A stretch of DNA of 64,000 nucleotides, from contig NC_135170.1 of the NCBI RefSeq assembly GCF_041146795.1, positions 8,079,533 through 8,143,532 of the forward strand, given 5' to 3'. Under the pieces are notes generated by a model. That model saw nothing but the letters and a program-made list of their open reading frames with translations. It was not told where the DNA came from and did no database searches. Both the position numbers and the translations under genes were made by a program. This document shows positions 43,008-55,185 of the stretch, one piece after another; position 1 is the first letter of the stretch, and every line of letters begins with the position of its first letter. The stretch is from Maylandia zebra. Taxonomy: Eukaryota; Chordata; Actinopteri; Cichliformes; Cichlidae.

Positions 43008-46000
43008 AGCCTGATGCTTAACATTGTCCACCCCAGCTGTGAAACTCAGAAACCAGTCTTACTTGTTATCATCTATCGTCCACCTGGGCCTTACACAGAG
43101 TTTCTGTCTGATTTCTCAGACTTTATATCTAATTTAGTTCTGAGCTCAGATAAAATAATTATTGTGGGTGATTTTAACATCCATGTAGAGACATGGCATT
43201 TAATCTGTTATTAGACTCAATTGGTTTGTCTCAAAATGTAAAAGAACCCACCCACCACTTTAATCACACTCTAGATCTTGTTTTAACATATGGCATAGAA
43301 ACTGAACATTTAACAGTGTTTCCTGAAAACCCTCTCCTGTCTGATCATTTCCTGATAACATTTATATTTACAATAATTGATTACACAGCGGTGGAGAGTA
43401 GACTTTATCAAAGTAGATGTCTTTCTGAAAGCGCTGTAACTAAGTTTAAGAATATAATCCACCCACTGTTATCATCTTCAATGCCCTGTACCAACACAGA
43501 GCAGAGCAGCTATCTGAACGCTACCCCAACAGAGGTCGATTATCTTGTTTATAATTACACCTCCTCACTACGTACGACTCTGGATACTGTAGCTCCAGTG
43601 AAAACTAAGGTCTCTAATCAGAAGTACCTGACTCCGTGGTATAATTCTCAAACACGTACCCTAAAGCAGATGACTCGTAAGCTGGAGAGGAAATGGCGTG
43701 TCACAAATTTAGAGGATCATCATTTAGCCTGGAGAAATAGTTTGCTGCTTTATAAGAAAGCCCTCCGCAAAGCCAGAACATCTTACTATTCATCACTGAT
43801 TGAAGAAAATAAGAACAACCCCATGTTTCTCTTCAGCACTGTAGCCAGGCTGACAAAAAGTCAGAGCTCTTTTGAGCCAACCATCCCTTTAACGTTAACT
43901 AGTAATGACTTCATGAACTTCTTCACAAATAAAATTTTTATCATTAGAGAAAAAATTACCAATAATCATCCCACAGATGTAATATTATCTACAGCTACTC
44001 TTAGTACCATTGATGTTAAGTTAGACTCTTTTTCTCCAATTGATCTTTCTGAGTTAACTTCAATAATTACTTCCTCCAAACCATCAACGTGTCTTTTAGA
44101 CCCCCATTCCTACAAAACTGCTCAAAGAAGTCCTGCCATTAATTAATTCTTCGATCTTAAATATGATCAACCTATCTCTAATAATCGGCTATGTACCACA
44201 GGCCTTCAAGCTGGCTGTAGTTAAACCTTTACTCAAAAATCCATCTCTAGACCTAGCAGTCTTAGGCCAATCTCCAACCTTCCTTTCATATCAAAAATCC
44301 TTGAAAGAGTAGTTGTCAAACAGCTAACAGATCATCTGCAGAGGAATGGTTTATCTGAAGAGTTTCAGTCAGGTTTCAGAGCTCATCACAGCACAGAAAC
44401 AGCTTTAGCGAAGGTTACAAATGATCTTCTTATGGCCTCTGACAGTGGACTCATCTCTGTGCTTGTCCTGCTAGACCTTAGTGCAGCATTCGATACTGTT
44501 GACCATAATATCCTATTAGAGGGATTAGAACATGCTGTAGGTATTACAGGTACTGCACTGCAGTGGTTTGTATCATATCTATCTAATAGACTCCAATTTG
44601 TGCATGTAAATAGAGAGTCCTCTTCACACACTGAGGTTAATTATGGAGTTCCACAGGGTTCAGTGCTAGGACCAATTCTGTTTACATTATACATGCTTCC
44701 CTTAGGCAGCATCATTAGAAGACATAGCATACATTTTCACTGCTATGCAGATGACACCCGGTCTATCTGTCCATGAAGCCAGATAACACACACCAATTAG
44801 TTCAACTGCAGGAATGTCTTAAAGACATAAAGACCTAGATGGCCGCTAACTTTCTGCTTCTTAATTCAGATAAAACTGAGGTTATTGTACTCGGCCCTGA
44901 AAAGCTTAGAAATATGGTATCTAACCAGATTCTTACTCTGGATGGCATTACCTTGGCCTCCAGTAACGCTGTGAGGAACCTTGGAGTCATTTTTGACCAG
45001 GATATTTCCTTCAACGCACATATTAAACAAATATGTAAGACTGCGTTCTTCCATTTGCGCAACATCTCTAAAATTAGAAATATCCTGTCTCAGAGTGACG
45101 CTGAAAAACGAATTCATGAATTTATTACTTCCAGGCTGGACTACTGTAATTCATTATTATCAGGATGTCCAAAAAACTCCCTGAAAAGCCTTCAGCTAAT
45201 CCAAAATGCTGCAGCAAGAGTACTGACAGGGACTAGAAAGAGAGAGCATATTTCTCCTGTTTTGGCTTCCCTTCATTGGCTTCCTGTTAAATCCAGAATT
45301 GAATTCAAAATCCTGCTCCTCACATACAAGGTCTTAAATAATCAGGCCCCATCTTATCTTAATGACCATGTAGTACCATATCACCCTATTAGAGCACTTC
45401 GCTCTCGCTCTGCAGGCCTACTTGTTGTTCCTAGAGTAATTAAAAGTAGAATGGGAGAGAGAGCCTTCAGTTTTCAGGCCCCTCTTCTGTGGAACCAGCT
45501 TCCAGTTTGGATTCGGGAGACAGACACTATCTCTACTTTTAAGATTAGGCTTAAAACTTTCCTTTTTTGCTAAAGCATATAGTTAGGGCTGGACCAGGTG
45601 ACCCTGAATCCTCCCTTAGCTATGCTACAATAGACGTAGGCTGCCGGGGGATTCCCATGATGCATTGAGTTTTTCCTTTCCAGTCACCTTTCTCACTCAC
45701 TATGTATTAACAAAACTCTCTGCATTGGATCATATCTGTTATTAACCTCTGTCTCTCTTCCACAGCATGTCTTTTATCCTGTCTTCCTTCTCTCAACCCA
45801 ACAGGTCGCAGCAGATGGCCGCCCCTCCCTGAGCCTGGTTCTGCCGGAGGTTTCTTCCTGTTAAAAGGGAGTTTTTTCTCCTCACTCTCGCCAAAGTGCT
45901 TGCTCATAGGGGGTCATATGATTGTTGGGATTTCTCTGTATCTATGAAGCGCCTTGAGGCGACTTTTGTTGTGATTTGGCACTATATAAATAAAATTGAA

Positions 46001-46014
46001 TTGAATTGTATTGT
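43008..46014 (+). pseudogene. L2-type (Maui-like) LINE, near full-length at the 3' side but inactivated
   Basis: The frames, in order, show the end of an apurinic-type endonuclease (IIIVGDFNIHV; then LDLVLTYGIE..LLSDHFLITF with the conserved SDH). A linker and the reverse transcriptase follow, with [36 protein letters not shown] and the catalytic CYADDT. The C-terminal part ends in SHTEVNY-downstream frames such as LNSDKTEVIVLGPE and RAARVLTGTRKREHISPVLA. Frame breaks occur near 43195, 44147-44385 and 44777-44838. The 3' UTR ends with AAATAAAATTGAATTGAATT, the AATTG-unit tail of fish L2 elements. The 5' part, including the start of the endonuclease, is missing, the usual LINE truncation. It is dead. 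Confidence 0.92.
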
Positions 46015-46129
46015 CCAGCTGATCCATCAAACCCCCCAGCAGGTGAACCTTATTCATGACATAACACAGTAACTATTTAAAAAATTAAACAGCAAAAGTC
46101 TAAATGTAAAGTGCATTCTAAACTCCTCT

Positions 46130-46700
46130 TCAATAAATTATATGCAAAGAGTCATTCAGGACTGTAACGTGAACTACAGAACCCAGAGTCTTCATCATTA
46201 AATCTCTGGTTGCTTCGTTTTTCTATCCTATATCAGATACTTTAAAGGTTTTAGTAAAGTTGCATTCTCATGGTGAGGCAAAGTGCTTTATGTGTGTGTC
46301 TGCGTGTCATGAACGGGGGTTTGAGTTTGAGTTACGGCAGACTGGCGCTACTTGTAAATGGAACGCAGCCTTCCTACGGCGGACAGCTAGTAACAGGAAT
46401 CGGACGCGCGGTCCACCTTAATCCACAGCAACCACCATAGCAACAACCTAGCATGTCTTTAAAAACATATTCTGTCTTCATAACTATCAAAAACGTGAAA
46501 TGATTTGCAAAGCGTGAAAGTGTTACAGCTGCAGAGAGCTATGGCGGCATCTTTGGAAGCTGTTTACATAGCTAATAATATACGATGTAACCATGGAGAC
46601 AGTCAGTCACGTGAGCTAGCGGTGCACGTTTACTACAGTGAATAAGGTGATTGCGTGCACAGCGTCCACACACGCTGCACAGGGTAAAGACATTACTTCA
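46130..46700 (+). promoter_or_regulatory. Promoter-like CpG-rich block with RFX-type motifs and a short open frame
   Basis: The stretch between two LINE copies is richer in CpG than its surroundings (ACGGCAGAC, GGACGCGCGGTCC, CACACGCTGC). It has GTAACCATGGAGAC (46587-46600) and CCACCATAGCAACAAC (46432-46447). Both resemble X-box sites bound by RFX factors, which in vertebrates often control ciliary genes. An ATG in good context (GAGCTATGG, 46540) opens a 34-codon frame (MAASLEAVYIANNIRCNHGD, then SQSRELAVHVYYSE). I cannot see a convincing splice donor in that frame or recognise the protein. It could be a promoter plus first exon, or another repeat. Confidence 0.25.
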
Positions 46701-47300
46701 ATGTTGTTTTATATCTATATATATTTGCCTTCTGTTGACCATCACCTCAGGTTCACCATTACAGTTCCAGCATACAGATGCACACTGTTTAAATATGAAC
46801 ACATTCACAAAAAAAAATCATGTCTCAGAAATAAGCACAGCTGTTCATGTTTGTCATTATAGTTTTATTTGTAAGAAAATTATGAACTTCACATTGTGTA
46901 TCAAATCAAAGAACATTTGACAAGTCTGAGTCATTCCTTTGCCCTACGAGAGCTGGAATAAATGTATATCCTGACAGTTACAGTTGAGCAAACTTCAGTG
47001 AAATGTTGAAACAGTAGAGACAGGTAGAAATGGGATCAGACTAATCTTTGCTTAGTCAGACACGTCCTGTGTTCAGTCCATTGTATTAAAAAACAAACAA
47101 TAGCACGATCCGTGTGATTTTGCATCTACTTCCAAATCGTAGTCAAGCAGCCCAGTCTCATAAATAGGTAACAGAAATGTCTCTAATGTAGACGTGTACA
47201 GTGTAGTGTAAGCATTAAAAAATCATAAAGGAAACACTAACATTTATGTGAAACTAATTTTAATTAAAAATGAGCAGGTGCTTTGCAGATTTAAAAGAAA

Positions 47301-48735
47301 GATAAGATAAGATAAGATAAGATAACCTTTATTAGTCCCACACGTGGGAAATTTGTTTTGTCACAGCAGGAAGTGGACAGTGCAAAAGTTATGACGCAAA
47401 AATTAGAATACAATAAGAATAAATACAGTACACAGCTGTACAGAATAGAATAAAATAATATACTATATACAGTAGAATAAAATAGAATAAAAATATACAA
47501 TAAGATAAAAATAGAATATGAATGCTATATACAACTGAGTAAAAATACAACGATGCCAGAAAGATTATTGCACTTAGTGTTATTGCACATGTGTGGATGT
47601 GTGTGTTTGTTCAGTTAAAGTCTTTGTTGTGGAGTCTGACAGCAGTGGGGAGGAAAGACCTGCGAAATCTCTCCGTCCCACACCGTGGGTGCCGCAGTCT
47701 CCCACTGAAGGAGCTGCTCAGTGCTGTCACAGTCTGCTGCATGGGGTGGGAGACGTTGTCCAACAGGGATGACAGCTTAGCCGCCATTCTCCTGTCACTC
47801 ACCACCTCCACTGGGTCCAGAGGGCATCCTAGAACAGAGCTGGCCCTTCGGATCACCCTGTTCAGTCTCTTCCTGTCCCCAGCAGAGATGCTGCCGCCCC
47901 AGCAGACCACACCATAAAAGATAGCAGAAGCCACCACAGAGTCATAGAAGGTCTTCAGGAGTGGGCCCTCCACCCCAAACGACCTGAGTCTCCGCAGCAG
48001 GTACAGCCTGCTCTGCCCTTTCCTGTAGAGGGCGTCTGAGTTATGAGTCCAGTCCAGTCTGTTGTTCAGATGGAACACCAAGGTACCTGTAGCTGTCCAC
48101 AGCCTCAATGTCCATACCCTGGATGTTCAGTGGTTGCAGTGGAGAATGCTTGTGCCTGCGGAAGTCTACCACCAGCTCCTTGGTTTTACTGGCGTTGATC
48201 TGGAGGTAGTTCAGCTGGCACCAGTCCACAAAGTCTTGAGTCAGTCCTCTGTACTCCTTGTCGTCCCCATCAGTGATGAGGCCGACTATTGCAGAGTCAT
48301 CAGAGAACTTCTGCAGGAAGCACTGGGTGGAATTGTGGGAGAAGTCTGCAGTGTAGATGGTGAAGAGGAACGGAGCCAGAACCGTTCCCTGTGGGGCCCC
48401 CGTACTGCAGACGACCCTGTCCGACACACAGCCCTGAGTCCTCACATACTGTGGTCGGTCGGTGAGGTAGTCCAAAATCCAGGTAGTGAGGTGATGGTCC
48501 ACTCCAGAGTTCTCCAGCTTGTCCTTCAGAACCGAGGGAAGAATAGTGTTGAAGGCACTGGAGAAATCAAAGAACATGATTCTCACAGTGCTTCCAGCGG
48601 TCTCCAGGTGAGCGAGGGAACGATGTAGGAGGTGAATGACGGCATCATCCGCGCCAATGCCAGGCTGGTAGGCAAACTGAAGTGGGTCCAGTGATGAGCT
48701 TGTTAGGCGCCGAAGCTGAGCCAGGACCAATGGAA
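47301..48735 (-). pseudogene. CR1/Rex1-like LINE fragment (reverse transcriptase to 3' tail)
   Basis: On the minus strand from 48730 the frame shows reverse-transcriptase blocks: SLDPLQFAYQPGIGADDAVI, MFFDFSSAFNTILPSVL, GAPQGTVLAPFLFTIYTADF and FSDDSAIVG with the catalytic DD. Then come SKTKELVVDFRR and SYRYLGV. A one-base frameshift near 48075-48085 moves the frame to 48108-47611 (TLVFHLNNRLDWTHNSDALY, FYDSVVASAIFYGVVCWGG, RRASSVLGC), which ends in RRSFLPTAVRLHN. The 3' end is ..GTGGGACTAATAAAGGTTATC plus TATCT units (47301-47325 on the plus strand). It is 5'-truncated, as is usual, and inactive. A tail of the same kind occurs at 63826. Confidence 0.9.
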
Positions 48736-50513
48736 TCTGAAAACAACACTTTTTTGGTCTAAGTGGTCAAAGTAGAAAACAGAACTGATGTTCAAGAACA
48801 AACCGTAGCTGCACTAATGTTACACATCTCGATTGTTGTGGTGAACAGACATGTTGCTTTTAAAACAACATGCAGTGTGTGACCATGACTGTTCACTGAG
48901 ACCATGAACGCCACTTCGCTGAAGCATTCTTCTTTTTCTTGCCACCAAAATGGAAGCAGAAAGAGGACGAGCTGCTTTGATCTACTGAAAGGAAAAAGCA
49001 GAACATCTGAGCTGAAACCAGCCAGCTGAAATCATTAAAACAGAAACAATCATTCAATGCAGTGTCTCAGGTGGCTTAGCCTGTTACAACTGTTGACACA
49101 AGCTCAGTACAATTAACACACAGTGTCAGGGAGCTCCAGTGTGGGAACTAGTGGCTTTAGGTTTGTAGTCATTTAACTTTCATCCATTCATTCATTTAAT
49201 TCAGGAGGAAGAAATGTCAGGTTGGTGCAGGCTGGTTACATGCATTTGGTCCCATGCTGTCTTTAACTAAATGACTTGGTTCACTTTATGGCTGGGCTGT
49301 ATGTGGGGTTATATCATGTTATTTGGGCAGGAGTACCTGTCCCCTGTTAGGCTTAGAAAGTTTCTCCATAAGCAGAGCTTTTAACTCTTATAGCTTTTAG
49401 CACATCTGTAGCTGTGCAGGCTGACAGCTTTTTGGTGGCTCTTTTTACCCCACACTGCTTGTGAGTTTGTAAATAGCCCCACTAATTCTTTTGGGTTGCA
49501 GTTAACTTGGGAGGAAGGGTTGGGTCTGCCATGACTAGATGAATAACAATTATCTGGGATACATAAATTTCATAATGCATGCATATATCTCTATCAATTA
49601 AACCTGGCCTGAGTGCTGCCATTTTTTTACATTCAGTTATTTCTCTTAGCAATGTTGGAACTAAATAATGAATGTGTTACAGTTAAACTGACACTGGTCA
49701 GTGTAAATGGCTCACTGGGACACAGAAACCTTTAAATTAAACCTGATATCTAGTGTCAAACAATATAAAAGCTGTAAAAGGTGTTTACGGTCAGAATTTA
49801 TAAAACTATGATTGTAAATAAATTCAAACAAGTGAGCTTTTCTCTTTGTGCTGAATATCAATACTGTGGCTTCTTAGACTGTAAGCTTTACTTCAGCACA
49901 ACCAGTTGTAGAAGCCATCACTCCAAATGTCTTTTGATAACAAGAAAAAAATACCTTTTCAGTACATGGCCTGAAGTTCTTCTCCGACATCTTCTGCCAT
50001 CGGCTTTGTCTGCTGGTTTGAAGACAATAAACCATAAAAAAGATGATTTAGTCACTTTGTCTGCATCCTGCAGCTCGAATGTGTCGTGTAACGATGTTGA
50101 ATAGCCGTCGTTATCCCTCTGCTGTCAGTAGGATTGTACTGTACAGCATCTTACTGATATGTGAGGAATGCTAATGTAACACGATAACAGACGTCTGGTC
50201 TTACATCATTAAAATATAAAGGGCAGGAGATATTTAGATATTTTTTATATTTATATTACATTTTATAGCTGACAGATATTACTAAATAGATAGAATTTAC
50301 TAAATGGTTGATGTGCATGAAAAATATGTCCATAATCACAAATGACCATGAAAGCCAGTAGAATTAATTCAACTGGACAATCAAAAGACATCCTTAAATG
50401 TCCTTTAAGTGGCAGAACAAATGAATAAACAGTTAATTGCTTACTTGAGATGAAATCTGCTCAGCTACTTTGAAAACAGCTTCTAACTGGTTCCTCCTTT
50501 AACAGGATGACTG
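48736..50513. other. Unassigned stretch with a few exon-like minus-strand pieces
   Basis: No gene is recognised. On the minus strand, a pyrimidine tract plus AG near 48984 precedes a frame reading DQSSSSSFCFHFGGKKKKNA and then SAKWRSWSQ, stop. Near 50050-49950 a piece encoding TKPMAEDVGEELQAMY is followed by stop and GT. Each could be a terminal exon of an unseen gene, or chance. Confidence 0.2.
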
Positions 50514-50521
50514 CTCAGGGG

Positions 50522-52120
50522 TAGGGATGGGTATCGAAAACCGGTTCTTGTTGAGAACCGGTTCCCACTGTTTCAATTCCTTGGAATTGTTTGCCATTTT
50601 TGCAAACGATTCCCTTATCGATTCCAGTCGCCCCGAATGACGTCACCACGTTGCGGAGCGTCATTTACCTGGCAGGAAACACGGCGCGTAAGCGGCTCAA
50701 ACGCTCAAAAGTTTACGAGAACGGATGACAACAGGGCAACTTGCAATACTTGCAAAGTAGATATTTAATTTAAGGGAGGAAACACTACGAATATGCAAAA
50801 GCATTTGCTCACAAAACACGTGATAACCTTAAATGAATGTCGTGTTTTCAATTCCGCTCCGGACTCGTGAATCTCAACCCAGCAGCAGCGGTAACGTTTG
50901 CACGTCCTCTCCCGTTAATGCGGCAGGTAAATAATCAACTAACAGTGCATATTATGTTAGCGCGATCTGCCTTATTACAAAACCTGCCATTACTGTGCGT
51001 TTATGTGACCATGATGAGAGAGACAGACAGAGTCTGGCTCAGATGCTGGCAGTTCTCGCTGCAGTCTACCGGTAGCGTCTCCTTTCAGGCCAGGATAGAC
51101 GAATGTCACCGAGCAGTGACTAAGTTTGTGGTAAAAGGCTTGAACCAGTGTTGCCAACTCCTCAGTAAGGAAAATCGCTATCGGTTGTCCCAAAAGTCGC
51201 TAGAAGTCGCTAAATGACGTCATCGCCTAATTTGCATAATTGGTCATGCTAATCTAATTGTAACCTATGTTGTTGGAGAGAGAAATAACATCGTGGAAGA
51301 GACATAAAGTGAGTAAAAAAACGTCCTAAATGCATTTAGAGTTTATTTAGAACTACAAATTAAATTTATTTTAGCAATTATTGTTTTTTTTTATGTCACA
51401 ATTCCAACCCTGCTCCTTTACCCGGGCTTGGACCGGCAAAAGTGACCTGAAATAGGCACTCTGGTGGAGTTACTTTGTGTGTGTGTTTATAAGTAGTTTT
51501 AAACCTTGTGATCCACAAAACAGCATAAGAGTAAAAGAAGAACTGACTGCGTTACAGCACCCGCTGCTTGTTGAGAGTAAAATCGATACGCGCTTTCACG
51601 TCCTTTTTTTAGCGACTTTTTTTCGAAAAAAAAGTCGCTAAGGGGTCTGAAAACTCGCTAAATATAGCGACAAAGTCGCTAAGTTGGCAACACTGGCTTG
51701 AACCCATTTGCCACAGCAGATGCCCCCAATTTTAGGTAAGTGAATGTGTTTAATTGTAGGCAGGGACATTACTGGATATTCTTGTGTAATTGCTACAGAA
51801 TAATTTATGTTACACTTTGTTATTGCTACAGAAGAATATTTATTTTATTATTTTACATTTACAATGTTTTTTCCTGGGGACCCTGTGACACCCCATTGAA
51901 GAGCCGTAGGCTGGATCTCTTAAGATCTCACTGTTGGGTTTGTAAGGCCATGTTACTCCTAAATTTCTATCTTGTTCAAAGAGAAGATATAAAACAAAGT
52001 TCTAAGCTAATCGACCTTAGTGTTCTCCTTTTTTTAAAAGAATCGATAAGAGAATCGAATCGTTAAACAGAATCGAAAATGGAATCGGAATCGTGAAAAT
52101 CTTATCAATACCCATCCCTA
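50522..52120. mobile_element. Non-autonomous hAT element, 1599 bp, hosting a second hAT element
   Basis: The ends TAGGGATGGGTATCGAAAAC and (reversed) TAGGGATGGGTATTGATAAG are inverted repeats. The flanking 8-mers CTCAGGGG (50514-50521) and CTAAGGGG (52121-52128) match in 7 of 8 positions, which fits a slightly aged hAT duplication. Subterminal GAACCGGTTC and GAATCG motifs repeat. There is no transposase. Its first ~600 bp are followed by the 550-bp passenger at 51146-51695. Confidence 0.9.
51146..51695. mobile_element. hAT-type MITE, 550 bp, nested in the hAT element at 50522
   Basis: CAGTGTTGCCAAC and GTTGGCAACACTG form the inverted ends. The exact 8-bp duplication GCTTGAAC lies at 51138-51145 and 51696-51703. 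Both subterminal regions are full of GTCGCTA/TAGCGAC motifs (a likely transposase-binding array). There is no coding capacity. It is younger than its host. Confidence 0.95.
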
Positions 52121-52128
52121 CTAAGGGG

Positions 52129-53317
52129 TAAGGCCATCATGCAGTCCAGCAACCTTTATGGTTCTGCTTTGCTTCACCAGGAACTATTAGGAAACCTTCC
52201 AGCGCCTCCTGTGAAAGACACAGGGAAAAACACAAACATTTATTAACATGTTCCACAGTGTTCCAGTTTGATTTTCTCATCCTGTGGACAACAACGTACA
52301 GGGATGCAGGTTTATTGTTAACTTTTGTAAGGTTTCTTTACTGAACTCATACCCAGCTCATACAGGACAAAGACAGAACAGGCTGCCAGTTTATCGCAGG
52401 GCGAAAACAATACATGTAACAGAAAATCCACTTAAATGTCTTTTATTTATAATCATAATCATAATTATGATTTAAAATATAATTTAAAGGTTTCTTTAAA
52501 AATATAGATTTTTTATAACACCTAGAATATAAACTGTTTCAGGTTCTGACCTCTGACCTCAGTGACCAGGCTGTGTCCTCACTGCAGCTCCCTCTTGGAA
52601 GTACGTCTGCTTCTTGTCTTCCCCCAGTGATGACCCTTAATATCCCGTACTGAACAAAACAGGACAAACACTTGCCTTCATTTAAGAAGTACATTCATAC
52701 AGAGATAGTCTATGGAAACACACTAGTTCACCCTTTGGGAGGAATCAGTTCCTGTGAAACATTTCTGTAAATCAACATTATGTGGAGAATGAATGAAATG
52801 AGTTCTTCAGGTGATCAGCAGTCCAACACTGACAAATGAAACTTCTGTGGAAGAAGAATCTGGACTTTGGATTTCCAGTCCAGTCCTGGTTTAAACTATT
52901 AAGGATTGAGCAACAGTGCTCATCTTTGCTCTTCGGAAATCTGTGTTAAACAACAACAAACATAAATTAGAAACAAAAATACATCTGAGTAGAGAATTTT
53001 AATCTTCAAATGTTTCTGAGCTGTCTTCAATCTGCTTTTAACACAGAAAAGTCCCACAGTCAATGCAGCCTGAATGAAATCCTAAATGTTCAGCACACAG
53101 AGAGACACAGAGGGACTGTTTAAAGTTTAGTGTTAACCTGAGTCACTGATCATTTACAGTATTACAGAGTCTGGCAGTCTTTGCATGATGTCCACGTCAC
53201 TGTAAGTTTCTAGCTGACTCTCAGGTGTGACAGGTGTGCCAGCAGGAAAGAGTAATAACAACCTGCATCCTGCGGCTTGTCATTCAGGATTAAAGGAGCC
53301 AGACTTTGTTCACACAG
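52129..53317. other. Unassigned stretch with one candidate terminal exon
   Basis: On the minus strand a strong acceptor (TTTTTCCCTGTGTCTTTCACAG, ending at 52204) leads into the open frame EALEGFLIVPGEAKQNHKGC then WTA, stop. The hAT element at 50522 lies a few bases beyond the stop. I do not recognise the protein, and I see no certain upstream exon. Confidence 0.25.
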
Positions 53318-55156
53318 CTAGGATTGTATTTTACACTGACCCTGGGTCAGTATAAGTATCATACAGTTTAAACGAAGCACTGAAACTTGCATATATTTAT
53401 TATAGATGCACTGGAAGACAGCTGGCCACCTCATTTTGAAATCAGCGATCATCAGTGCTTCAAGTACTACCTCTTGCCTTCTGAGAGCAAAGGTCTTCTC
53501 CATCATTGCAGCCACCCTGTGGTCATTGTGTTTTTTCTTAGCTTCTGACAGGAGGTCTACTCTGATTTCTTCTAGTGTCTCTGCAGTTTCACCAGCTGGA
53601 TACGTGGGGGAGTAATTCACTTCAGCTTTTTTTGGCTTCTTCACGCCATATGCAGGAGTACATTTGCCATCAGGTTTATGTTTTACAGAATTCACAGTAA
53701 CTTCAGGGCATCCAAGCTGTCTAAGCTTTGTTCGGTAGTTAGCAAGTTTATACTTCAAGCTTGTTTTCCATCCGCCATATCCAGTGACTGAACCAGGCTC
53801 TTTCAAACATGGATAGGTTGTTACAAGAGCTTCTGCTACCTCATCAAACTCCCTGTCAGACTTAATTTTATGATCAGGATTCAACAAAGCTTCAGTTTCT
53901 TTGAAAGCAGCATTGGCCCTGGCCAGCTTGTAGTTGAGTATTGTAAGAGAACTGGGGAATGGGGAAGACATTGGGCCATGCAGTGGCTCTTGAGGACGTA
54001 GATTCAGGAGAAGACAATATGTCTGTATCAAATGAGTTCCCAGGAGATGAAAGGGATGAGGAGTCATCTAGAGTGCGGGAAGTGGCAGCAGATGAGTAAA
54101 GAGGGAGGAGTGCTTCACCAGGTTCGACAGGTGCAACTGAGCTAAAGATGACCTCGATGGTACTTTTGTCCTGGATGTCCGACATTGACTCCAAGTTGGT
54201 GAATTCATTCCCAAATTCTGCATCCATGAAGTGAAGCCTGAAGTCCCCATTAACTCCACACTGTCCCTTTATCTGCTGAACTAGCTCACTGACAGACACT
54301 GGCATCCCATTTGGAAGGATCAATCTCCGGGAATCATTTTCTCCGAGAATGAGTTTCACCATTGCAGCCATTTCACAACAGCCTAAAAGAGGAAATTAAG
54401 ACAACGTTAAGCATTTCAACAACGGTAAATCTGATTTCAACAAAGCAATTCGGATAAAAGTGTGGCATGCTATGTCCATTCAAATGGATTCAAATAAAAT
54501 AATGCCACATTAATTTTCAAAACATTTTAGATTTATTAGACTGCCTGTCATAAAAAAAACGAGTTAATTCCTGTAATTTGGACTCTTTCCTTTTCAGTGA
54601 GTTCAACATTTTACCATGTTGAACAGGAGTGAAGAATTTCAAAATGAATTATTTACATTATGTAACCAAATTTAAACTGGAATTCTCTCAGAAGTAAAAT
54701 TATTAAAGCATAACATTCGCTTCAGGAATTAAAATAAATAATTGTAATTTCCTCCTCAGTGTACTAAAAACATACATCAATTGTTAAGTAAACTACTGTG
54801 CAACAGTTACAACTTACAAACTTACACATTTCAACAACCCATAAATAAAATGCATATGTATCACAAAAGTTTCTGTGGTAGAGCCCAACTAGCTTATTTG
54901 CAGAGGTTAAGTTATAAACAATACCTACATTTGAAGTAGCTATGTCTTTCATATTAGGCTTTTATACTTGTGCTAGCTTGACATTGTGCTATATTGTTGC
55001 ACTAACGTGTTAGCTAGCTAGAATGGCATAAACAGACAGATTTAAAAAAACAAAACAAAAGTGAATAAATATCCCTGAAAATAATAGACAAACTAATGAT
55101 ATCTTTGCGCAAAAAGTATTTTCATCTGGATGGATGAAGACAGATTCACTCTTACC
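53318..55156 (-). pseudogene. SAMD3-like fish multigene family member with a PB1-like N-terminus, frameshifted
   Basis: A non-coding exon ends at 55156 with the donor AAAG|GTAAGAG. The acceptor TCCTCTTTTAG opens exon 2 at 54382, with ATG at 54371. The first frame (54371-53892) has a PB1/ubiquitin-like region, VKLILGENDSRRLILPNGMP then VSVSELVQQIKGQCGVNGDF. A serine-rich linker and WPNVFPIPQFSYNTQLQ follow. A one-base frameshift near 53935-53950 moves the reading to the frame ANAAFKETEALLNPDHKIKS. This continues EVAEALVTTYPCLKEPGSVT, GYGGWKTSLKYKLANYRTKL, VKKPKKAEVNYSP and ETFALRRQEVV-like text, ending at RWPAVFQ. About 20 residues after KIKSD seem to be absent relative to relatives I remember. 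The frameshift and the gap suggest a pseudogene. Function of the family is unknown to me. Confidence 0.65.
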
Positions 55157-55185
55157 TTTCCAAGGTGACCGTGAAGCAAACCATG

